Below are positions 1-4,926 of a DNA stretch of 5,846 nucleotides, piece after piece (position 1 is the stretch's first letter; each line of letters opens with the position of its first letter). The notes under the pieces were generated by a model. The model was not told the DNA's origin and searched no databases. It saw only the letters and a list, made by a program, of their open reading frames with translations. The position numbers and the translations under genes are program-made. Source of the DNA: Bacillota bacterium (GTDB lineage Bacteria; Bacillota; Clostridia; Christensenellales; Aristaeellaceae). The stretch lies in the NCBI GenBank assembly GCA_019137115.1, contig JAGVSV010000159.1, positions 1 through 5,846 of the forward strand, read 5' to 3'.

Positions 1-6
1 GCTTCA

Positions 7-25
7 TCTTTTGCAAAGCAAAAGA
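7..25. repeat. Short perfect hairpin upstream of the protease gene
   Basis: Arms TCTTTTGC (7-14) and GCAAAAGA (18-25) are exactly complementary around an AAA loop. The stem is A/T-rich and no T-run follows it, so it is not a standard intrinsic terminator. It could be the end of an upstream transcription unit lying outside the window. It lies before the proposed promoter and is not part of the protease mRNA leader. Confidence 0.4.
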
Positions 26-46
26 CATCATTCGCACAGCCGCGCC

Positions 47-75
47 TTTACATTAGCATCGCCGTTTGATACGAT
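47..75 (+). promoter_or_regulatory. Predicted sigma-A type promoter of the secreted protease gene
   Basis: A -35 box TTTACA (47-52, 5 of 6 consensus) and a -10 box TACGAT (70-75, 4 of 6) are separated by exactly 17 bases. Transcription would begin near 82, giving a leader of about 30 bases that contains the ribosome binding site at 101-108. This placement excludes the in-frame ATG codons at 11 and 74 as starts and supports GTG at 113. Confidence 0.5.
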
Positions 76-100
76 GCCTGCATCGGAATCATACCAACAC

Positions 101-108
101 AGGGAGGG
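101..108 (+). promoter_or_regulatory. Ribosome binding site that decides the protease start
   Basis: AGGGAGGG ends 4 bases before the GTG at 113. No comparable purine run precedes the in-frame ATG codons at 11 or 74. The GTG start also places a canonical signal peptide at the very N-terminus. Confidence 0.7.
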
Positions 109-112
109 CACA

Positions 113-1498
113 GTGCGCACACGAACGCGGGTCATGGCTTTGGTCACGGCGCTGATGCTCGTGTGTGGGGCGGCGCTGGCACAGGGGTTCTTGAACAACC
201 CGGACGCCATTGAGTTGGCAATCCAGTCGGTTCTGTATATCGAAGTGTATGATGACCGCGGCCGCCTGATGGCCACCGGCAGCGGCTTTCTGGCGTTTGA
301 CGGGCGCACCGTGGTCACCAACCAGCATGTGATCGACGGCGGCGCTACGATTGCCGCCACCGATGAGCGCGAAAAGACCTTTGCGGTGGACAAGATATTG
401 GCGTACGATGCGCGGCGCGACCTGGCCATCCTGCGGCTTTCGCGGGACACTGGCCTAACACCTCTTGCGTTGGCGGAAGCGCCAGTGCTCAAGCGCGGGC
501 AGCCAGTGCTGGCCATCGGCAGCCCGCAGGGGCTGCGTAACTCGGTCAGCAACGGCATCATTAGCCTGGTATACAGCCGCGGCGAACTGCCCGACATCCA
601 GTTCACCGCGCCCATTTCCTCCGGCAGCAGCGGGGGCGCGCTGTTTGATGAAAACGGCGAGGTCATCGGCGTCACGTCGGAGTCCTACACCGACGGGCAG
701 AACCTGAACCTGGCGGTGTCCTCCCCGCATGTGTATGATCTGTACGCGCAGGTGCTCGCAGGGCAGGGCTTTCAGGCGCTGCCGTCCGCAGCGCCCGGCG
801 TCACCGCGTTTTTCGTTTACACTGAAATCTATGACGATGCGCTGTACCTGGACTGGCCGGACATTGTTGAGGCCGCCCAGTACCGCATCTTCCGCGCGCA
901 GGGTGCCGACGCCCTGCCTGAAACGCCCCACGCCACACGCCGGTATAGCCATCTGAACGACCGCAGCGTCACGCCGGGCATGGAATACACTTACCGCGTG
1001 GACGCCGTCAGCGCGGCGGGCGCGCTGGTCGGCCAGTCCCTGCCCGTATCAGGCACCGCTTATCTGCCCGGGGCAACGCTGGCGCCCGCCACACCCCAGG
1101 TGCTGGTCACGCCCAGCCCAACACCCGCGGCGAAGTACCCGATTGACTTTGGCGATGACGGCTATGTGGGCACCTACCGCGCGCCTTCGCTCAACCCCTT
1201 GATCACCCACACCGGCGGTGCGGGCGTGGTGGACGGCTTCACGCTGGCGTTCTACCCGGCCGACGCCCAGGGCAACGAACTGCCGCTGACCGGCACCAGC
1301 AACGCCTATGGCCTGCGCGCGTTCGAGGTGCTGCTGCGTCCGGGCCAGTCCACCTATCCGGGCAAGATCGAGCTGCCCGTGTCCGGCCCCGGCGCTGCGC
1401 GCGTCTATGTCGCCATCACCCGCATCACGCAGACCGACGGCACCGTGTTTGACATCCCGGAGGACGACTGGGATTTTTACTACTGGGAGATGGACTGA
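113..1498 (+). CDS. Secreted trypsin-like serine protease with FN3-like and C-terminal beta domains
   Basis: From the GTG start the protein has 461 residues. Residues 1-23 form a signal peptide: Arg-rich start, hydrophobic core, and an ALA-Q cleavage site after residue 23, with no lipobox. Residues about 25-215 form a chymotrypsin-fold protease of the Deg/trypsin-like-2 type. The catalytic triad is His72 in TNQHV, Asp103 in RRDLAIL and Ser173 in GSSGGAL. A fibronectin-type-III-like segment spans about 231-319 (YLDWPDI, YRIFRA, EYTYRVDAV). A Thr/Pro-rich linker follows at about 320-342, then a C-terminal region of about 120 residues, rich in predicted beta strands and ending in DFYYWEMD, whose family I cannot name. 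There is no PDZ domain and no membrane anchor, so it differs from classical HtrA/DegP and is probably released or held at the envelope by its C-terminal modules. The gene has its own promoter and terminator and is monocistronic. The substrate is unknown. Confidence 0.88.
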   Translation: MRTRTRVMALVTALMLVCGAALAQGFLNNPDAIELAIQSVLYIEVYDDRGRLMATGSGFLAFDGRTVVTNQHVIDGGATIAATDEREKTFAVDKILAYDARRDLAILRLSRDTGLTPLALAEAPVLKRGQPVLAIGSPQGLRNSVSNGIISLVYSRGELPDIQFTAPISSGSSGGALFDENGEVIGVTSESYTDGQNLNLAVSSPHVYDLYAQVLAGQGFQALPSAAPGVTAFFVYTEIYDDALYLDWPDIVEAAQYRIFRAQGADALPETPHATRRYSHLNDRSVTPGMEYTYRVDAVSAAGALVGQSLPVSGTAYLPGATLAPATPQVLVTPSPTPAAKYPIDFGDDGYVGTYRAPSLNPLITHTGGAGVVDGFTLAFYPADAQGNELPLTGTSNAYGLRAFEVLLRPGQSTYPGKIELPVSGPGAARVYVAITRITQTDGTVFDIPEDDWDFYYWEMD

Positions 1499-1518
1499 CC
1501 GCTCCTCACCATAGCAAA

Positions 1519-1557
1519 GCCCCGCCGGTTCATACATAAACCAGCGGGGCCATTTTT
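1519..1557 (+). terminator. Intrinsic terminator of the protease gene
   Basis: The 12-base arms at 1519-1530 and 1539-1550 pair with a single C-A mismatch around the loop CATACATA. Five T residues follow at 1553-1557. The hairpin starts 20 bases after the protease stop codon. On the minus strand the same hairpin would serve the converging NYN gene, but there it is followed by only three T residues, so it is at best a weak terminator in that direction. Confidence 0.85.
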
Positions 1558-1572
1558 GTGATCAGCCAGCCC

Positions 1573-2430
1573 TTACTGTGCTTCCGTCACCGCGGGCTGG
1601 GGCGCGGGGGCTTCGATGCCGTCGTCCTTCAGCCGCACGTAGATCAACAGGTTGCCGCCGCTGGTGCGGGTGGAGCGCATCTCGAAGATGCCCAGCGACT
1701 CCAAAAACGGGGTCAACTTATAGAAACCATAGTTGCGCACGTCAAAGTCCGGGTAACGCTTGGCCAGGCGGTTGCCCAGCTCGCCGGAGAACATCCAGCC
1801 ATCGTCGCCGGACGCCTCCGCCACCATGTCGCGGATGGCCAGGGCGATCGTGCACAGGTCGGTCTGCGAGGAGTTGCCGTCCACGAAGCAGGCGGCCAGC
1901 GCTGCCTCCACGGCCTTGCGGCCGGGGCGGGTGGGGCGCGGCGATTCGCGCAGCTGCGTGGCATCGTCGGAGGGGACTTCGGATTTTTCGCGCGCGGACA
2001 ACAGCAGGTCCAAATACCGGAACTGGTTGCAGGCGTTGACAAAGGCCTTGGGCGTCTTGCTTTCGCCCATGCCCACCACCTGCATGCCGCTTTCGCGCAG
2101 GCGCACGGCCAGGCGCGTGAAATCACTGTCCGAAGACACCAGGCAGAAGCCCGTCACCTGCCCGGTGTACAGGATGTCCATCGCATCGATGATCATGGCG
2201 CTGTCGGTGGCATTCTTGCCAAAGGTGTAGCTGTACTGCTGCACCGGCGTGATCGCGTTTTCCAGCAGCACCGTCTTCCACCCGGTCAGCCGCGAGCTTG
2301 TCCAGTCGCCATAGCAGCGGCGGAAGGTGGCGATGCCGTCGCGGGCGATCTCGTCCAGCACCAGCTTGATATACCGGTCGGGAATGTTGTCCGCGTCTAT
2401 CAGCACGGCGAATTTGCTGTCGGTGGGCAT
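1573..2430 (-). CDS. NYN-domain putative ribonuclease with C-terminal OST-HTH/LOTUS-like domain
   Basis: This 285-residue cytoplasmic protein belongs to the NYN (PIN-like, LabA/DUF88) family. Residues 5-145 carry the expected acidic residues: Asp12, Asp14 and Asn15 in LIDADNIP, Asp76 and Asp82 in NATDSAMIIDAMD, and Asp101 and Asp103 in SSDSDF. These would hold the metal ion of a PIN-like nuclease. Residues about 150-175 are a Ser/Pro/Arg-rich linker. Residues about 195-268 (DGWMFSGELGN, FYKLTPFLESLGIFE, LLIYVRL) match an OST-HTH/LOTUS fold, which is often RNA-binding. NYN plus OST-HTH is a known bacterial arrangement, so a metal-dependent RNase is the likely role, but the substrate is unknown. 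The ATG start has GGAGG 5 bases upstream. It is the last gene of the minus-strand group, 91 bases after the second CHR gene. Confidence 0.87.
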   Translation of the reverse strand: MPTDSKFAVLIDADNIPDRYIKLVLDEIARDGIATFRRCYGDWTSSRLTGWKTVLLENAITPVQQYSYTFGKNATDSAMIIDAMDILYTGQVTGFCLVSSDSDFTRLAVRLRESGMQVVGMGESKTPKAFVNACNQFRYLDLLLSAREKSEVPSDDATQLRESPRPTRPGRKAVEAALAACFVDGNSSQTDLCTIALAIRDMVAEASGDDGWMFSGELGNRLAKRYPDFDVRNYGFYKLTPFLESLGIFEMRSTRTSGGNLLIYVRLKDDGIEAPAPQPAVTEAQ

Positions 2431-2472
2431 GGCATCCTCCTGCGCTTTCGCGCGGCGTGTTTGTGCAGAACC

Positions 2473-2501
2473 ATTGTCGCGCCTTCAGACCGGCGTGTCA
2501 A
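2473..2501 (-). promoter_or_regulatory. Predicted promoter of the NYN-domain gene
   Basis: On the minus strand, a perfect -35 box TTGACA (2496-2501) is followed after 17 bases by GACAAT (2473-2478, 4 of 6 consensus). Transcription would start near 2466, about 36 bases before the ATG. I see no terminator between the CHR gene and this promoter, so the NYN gene may be transcribed both alone and by read-through. Confidence 0.5.
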
Positions 2502-2521
2502 ACGGCGGCCTTGAACCAGTA

Positions 2522-3088
2522 TCAGGAAATCCCCAGCGCCACGTACAGCCCCAGCGCGACCGCGCCGCACAGGGACATCACCAGGATGGGGTTCCATTTG
2601 AGCTGCCGCAGCAGCAGGAACGCGGACAGGAACAGCCCTAGGCTGATCCACTGGACGTTTGAAAACCCGATCTCGCGCCCGTTGAACAGCGCCATCTGCA
2701 GGATGGACAAACCGGCCGAGGCGATCAGCGCCACTACGGCCGGGCGCAGGCCGGACAGCACGCTTTGCAGCGTCGAAACGGCTTTGTACTTCGTGTAGAT
2801 GTACGACAGGATCGACACGATCACGCACGAGGGCAAAATGCTGCCAAACGTGGCCACCAGCGCGCCGGGGATGCCCGCGATGTGGATGCCAACAAAGGTG
2901 GCCGCGTTGATCGCAATCGGGCCCGGCGTCATTTCGGCAATCGTGACCAGGTCGGTAAACTGGCTCATGGTCAGCCAGTTGTGCAGCGAAACCGCCTGGT
3001 TCTGGATCAGGGGGATGGCGACATACCCGCCGCCCACGCTGAACATGCCCACCTGCAAAAACGCCAGGAACAGCTCCAGGTAGATCAT
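2522..3088 (-). CDS. Chromate transporter (CHR) family short subunit, second of pair
   Basis: This integral membrane protein of 188 residues has the length of a half-size CHR protein; full-size ChrA is about twice as long. Residues 1-30 contain the first membrane segment with the VGGG motif (18-21). The conserved TPGPIAIN motif is at 54-61, and the segment SGLRPAVVALI at 112-122 is typical of the family. About five or six hydrophobic segments follow, up to the C-terminus. Known short CHR proteins work as pairs of non-identical halves with opposite membrane orientation. Chromate efflux is established for some members, but other anions are possible here. The ATG overlaps the stop of the preceding CHR gene by 4 bases (ATGA), with GGAAGG 7 bases upstream inside that gene, so translation is probably coupled and the two subunits made in similar amounts. 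Confidence 0.9.
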   Translation of the reverse strand: MIYLELFLAFLQVGMFSVGGGYVAIPLIQNQAVSLHNWLTMSQFTDLVTIAEMTPGPIAINAATFVGIHIAGIPGALVATFGSILPSCVIVSILSYIYTKYKAVSTLQSVLSGLRPAVVALIASAGLSILQMALFNGREIGFSNVQWISLGLFLSAFLLLRQLKWNPILVMSLCGAVALGLYVALGIS

Positions 3089-3657
3089 GCCGCGCCCTTC
3101 CTTCGCTGTAACAATTCCAGCGCGATGCCGGCCAGCGCCCCGGCCAAGATGATATAGATCACATTGACCTTAAAGAAATACGTGGCGACAAACGCCAGCG
3201 CCATCACGATCAGCAAAATTGACTCCCGCTTTTTGACCACATTGGCGCCCAGGGAGAACACCACGTCCAGAATCACCGCGGCCACGCCTGCCTGCATGCC
3301 CTTGAGCACAACGGCTACATAGGGGTTGGTAATGAACGCGTAATAAAAATAGGAGATGACGCTCAGCACCACAATCGGCGGGATGATCGTGCCCAGCACC
3401 GCCACCACCATGCCCCAGAAGCCGGCCACCCGCCAGCCCAACAATATGGACGCGTTGACCGCGATGGCTCCGGGGGAGGACTGCGCCAGCGCGGTCATGT
3501 CCAGCATTTCGTTCTCTTCCAGCCACTTCAGATCATCCACATACCGACGCTTCATAAACGTGACGATCACAAAGCCGCCGCCGAACGTGAACGCACTGAT
3601 GTACAGGTTGGTGAAGAACAGCTTGACCAGTATCTGCCGCTTGCTTAACGATTTCAT
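3085..3657 (-). CDS. Chromate transporter (CHR) family short subunit, first of pair
   Basis: This 190-residue membrane protein is the partner of the CHR subunit that follows. The FGGG motif lies at 25-28 in the first hydrophobic segment, SPGAIAVN at 61-68, and the conserved LKGMQAGVAAVILD segment at 118-131. Further hydrophobic stretches lie at about 81-107, 147-162 and 165-182. The N-terminus is basic (KSLSKRQILVK). The ATG is preceded by a strong GGGAGGG (3666-3672) with an 8-base gap. The gene follows the isomerase gene by 104 bases with a hairpin in between, so co-transcription with the isomerase is uncertain. The transported anion cannot be read from the sequence; neither a chromate-responsive regulator nor a chromate reductase is visible in the window. 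Confidence 0.9.
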   Translation of the reverse strand: MKSLSKRQILVKLFFTNLYISAFTFGGGFVIVTFMKRRYVDDLKWLEENEMLDMTALAQSSPGAIAVNASILLGWRVAGFWGMVVAVLGTIIPPIVVLSVISYFYYAFITNPYVAVVLKGMQAGVAAVILDVVFSLGANVVKKRESILLIVMALAFVATYFFKVNVIYIILAGALAGIALELLQRRKGAA

Positions 3658-3705
3658 CCCGCATTCCCTCCCGGCCCATCATAGCATGACATCGCGCCAT
3701 GCGCC

Positions 3706-3733
3706 TGGGGAGCGGACGAATGCCCGCTCCCCA
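3706..3733 (-). terminator. Perfect 10-bp hairpin between isomerase and CHR genes, no T-run
   Basis: Arms TGGGGAGCGG (3706-3715) and CCGCTCCCCA (3724-3733) are exactly complementary around an 8-base loop. The hairpin begins 28 bases after the isomerase stop codon and lies 48 bases before the CHR start. On neither strand is it followed by a T-run, so it is not a complete intrinsic terminator. It may slow transcription, protect the 3' end of the isomerase mRNA, or reduce read-through into the transporter genes. Confidence 0.5.
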
Positions 3734-3761
3734 TCCATGCCAGCGTCAGCGCACCGGCGCG

Positions 3762-4622
3762 TCAGCTGAGCGCGTAGCCCATTTTGGCCAGGTTATCACG
3801 CGAGGTCACCAGGCAGTCAAACGCGTCGCGGCCGTACAAATTGTCCTGTTCAATGAAGAAGTATTTGGCGCCGCCTGCAAGCCCCGCCTCGATCACGGCC
3901 GGCATGTCGATGTTGCCCTCGCCCACCTCGGCAAACTGCACCACGTTCTGGAACGCTTCCATGAACGCCTTGAAGTTGCCCTTGGCCAGCTCGCCAAAGG
4001 CGGCCGGGTCAATTGCGCCGATGCGGTAGTCTTTCAGATGGATCAGGTCGGCGCGGCCCCGGAACTCCTTGATCACCGCCACCGGGTCGGCGCCGCCGCG
4101 CTGGATCCAGTGCACATCCAGCTCCATCCCCAGGGACGGCGCTTCATCCGCGATGATGTTGAGCAGCCGCTTGCCATCGAACTTCATGAACTCCACATGG
4201 TGGTTGTGGTAGTACAGCTTGATGCCCTGATCCTCAAGTTTATTCGCTGCTACCTCGGCGGACTTGCAGAACCCCAGCACGGCGTCCAGCGAGGCCATGC
4301 TGTCAAATGGGAGCATGCCGATGCGCAGGAATTCGCAGTCAAGCGCCTTCATGTCGCTGACGATCTTGTCAAAATGCGTGGCGATGCTTTCACCGCCCAT
4401 CGGGGGAGGCGAGATGCCCGCGGACATCGCGGCCACCTTGACGCCCTTTTCATCCTGCGCGCGGCGCATGGCGGCGATGTTGTCCGGCGTGGTCGGAATT
4501 TGTGAGATTTCCACGCTGCGGTAGCCGATGTCGGCCAGCTTGCTCATGGTTTCATACGCGCCCAATTCGGCAAACTTATCCTTTACGGTCATGGCCTGCA
4601 CGCCGATGTTTACAGCTTTCAT
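3762..4622 (-). CDS. Sugar phosphate isomerase/epimerase family TIM-barrel protein
   Basis: This 286-residue protein has the usual length of the AP endonuclease 2/xylose isomerase-like TIM-barrel superfamily. Family motifs appear in the normal order: VEIS (38-41), YYHNHHVEF (137-145), ELDVHWIQRGGADP (167-180), HLKDY (195-199), VGEGNID (233-239) and FIEQD (256-260). Likely metal or substrate ligands, by family analogy, include His139, Glu144, Asp169, His195, Asp198 and Glu258. Members isomerise, epimerise or dehydrate sugars and inosose compounds; the exact substrate cannot be told here. There is no signal peptide, so it is cytoplasmic. The ATG is preceded by AAAGGAG (4629-4635) with a 6-base gap. 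That ribosome binding site overlaps the last codons of a possible 33-codon ORF, which suggests coupling. A near-consensus promoter lies at 4747-4775. Confidence 0.9.
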   Translation of the reverse strand: MKAVNIGVQAMTVKDKFAELGAYETMSKLADIGYRSVEISQIPTTPDNIAAMRRAQDEKGVKVAAMSAGISPPPMGGESIATHFDKIVSDMKALDCEFLRIGMLPFDSMASLDAVLGFCKSAEVAANKLEDQGIKLYYHNHHVEFMKFDGKRLLNIIADEAPSLGMELDVHWIQRGGADPVAVIKEFRGRADLIHLKDYRIGAIDPAAFGELAKGNFKAFMEAFQNVVQFAEVGEGNIDMPAVIEAGLAGGAKYFFIEQDNLYGRDAFDCLVTSRDNLAKMGYALS

Positions 4623-4625
4623 ATG

Positions 4626-4727
4626 TTACTCCTTTATCGGCGGGTATTTGCCCTCCGCCGCGATGCGCTTGTTGAGTTCTTGTATAAACAGGTTTTCGTT
4701 CACCGCATTGTCCGGCAGGTTCATCAT
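4626..4727 (-). CDS. Possible small protein or leader peptide ahead of the isomerase gene
   Basis: The ORF of 33 codons begins with tandem ATG codons (4725-4727 and 4722-4724) about 13 bases after the predicted transcription start and ends with TAA at 4626-4628. Its last codons (AAG GAG) form the isomerase ribosome binding site. The predicted peptide is hydrophilic, begins MMNLPDNAVNENLF and ends KYPPIKE. Codon choice is mostly G/C in third position, as in the neighbouring genes. Against it, the only candidate ribosome binding site, AAAGGG (4728-4733), directly abuts the first ATG and is just 3 bases from the second. I recognise no family. It may be a genuine small protein, a leader peptide that couples isomerase translation, or simply an mRNA leader that happens to lack stops. 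Confidence 0.4.
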   Translation of the reverse strand: MMNLPDNAVNENLFIQELNKRIAAEGKYPPIKE

Positions 4728-4746
4728 CCCTTTGTTGCTTTTGTTT

Positions 4747-4775
4747 TTTATAGCACGATCGCTTTTCGCTGTCAA
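4747..4775 (-). promoter_or_regulatory. Near-perfect sigma-A promoter of the isomerase transcription unit
   Basis: On the minus strand, TTGACA (4770-4775, 6 of 6) is followed by a 17-base spacer and TATAAA (4747-4752, 5 of 6). A TG dinucleotide lies one base before the -10 box, giving an extended -10. Transcription would begin near 4740, leaving a leader of about 118 bases before the isomerase ATG. The spacer contains GCGAAAAGCG, which shares GCGAAAAG with the first half-site region of the neighbouring dyad array and could bind the same regulator weakly. Confidence 0.8.
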
Positions 4776-4784
4776 CGCGCGCGG

Positions 4785-4813
4785 TTGCCGGGCGCCGGGC
4801 GGTGTGGTAATAT
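4785..4813 (+). promoter_or_regulatory. Candidate promoter of the SatD-like gene
   Basis: TTGCCG (4785-4790, 4 of 6) and TAATAT (4808-4813, 4 of 6) are 17 bases apart on the plus strand. It is the best spaced pair I see before the gene. Transcription would start near 4820, so most of the dyad array would lie downstream of the start site and in the mRNA leader. The first dyad touches the -10 box. The -35 box lies only 9 bases from the -35 box of the divergent promoter. Confidence 0.35.
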
Positions 4814-4915
4814 CGCCGTGTGATCGGGCGAAAAGACCACTTCGCCGCAAAATTAGGCGAAATAATTCGCCGGAATATCAGGCGAATATCGGTTTTCGCC
4901 TTGCCAGAAGGCGAT
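4812..4915. promoter_or_regulatory. Array of four WTCGCC-N9-GGCGAW dyads (probable multi-site operator)
   Basis: Four dyads of 21 bases occupy 4812-4832, 4841-4861, 4866-4886 and 4895-4915. Each has the form WTCGCC, nine variable bases, GGCGAW. The six inner half-sites are exact TTCGCC or GGCGAA; the two outermost have A or T at the outer base (ATCGCC, GGCGAT). Gaps between dyads are 8, 4 and 8 bases, so the whole 104-base block is symmetric about 4863.5. The nine-base spacers differ in sequence, so the half-sites rather than the block as a whole are conserved, as expected for protein-binding sites. The last dyad ends directly before the SatD-like ribosome binding site (AAAGGAGGGG, 4916-4925). 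Read instead as inverted repeats opening with GGCGAA, three hairpins with loops of 8, 4 and 8 bases could form in RNA. The binding protein is not identified. Confidence 0.8.
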
Positions 4916-4926
4916 AAAGGAGGGGC

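Noticed and set aside
11..112. N-terminal extension of the protease from the ATG at 11
   Set aside because: There is no ribosome binding site at 11 or at the ATG at 74. The predicted promoter lies inside this stretch, and the extension would bury the signal peptide after 34 hydrophilic residues.
1558..2514. Long plus-strand open frame opposite the NYN gene
   Set aside because: It is a shadow of a GC-rich coding strand: it covers the whole NYN gene, its translation is rich in His, Arg, Gly and Ala, and it shows no domain.
3678..3683. Minus-strand TATGAT with a TG one base upstream (extended -10) before the first CHR gene
   Set aside because: There is no -35 box at the right distance, and transcription would start near 3671, inside the ribosome binding site at 3666-3672. 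It may work weakly but I cannot support it.
3699..4505. Long plus-strand open frame opposite the isomerase gene
   Set aside because: It is antisense to a confidently recognised TIM-barrel gene, has no ribosome binding site, and its composition is typical of reverse-frame translation.
4787..4800. Tandem 7-base repeat GCCGGGC GCCGGGC
   Set aside because: Only two short copies in GC-rich sequence, lying in the spacer of the candidate satD promoter; no further structure.
4812..4915. Reading the repeat block as a CRISPR array or replication iterons
   Set aside because: The repeated unit is only 6 bases, alternates in orientation, and has spacers of 2 to 9 bases; there are no cas or replication initiator genes in the window.
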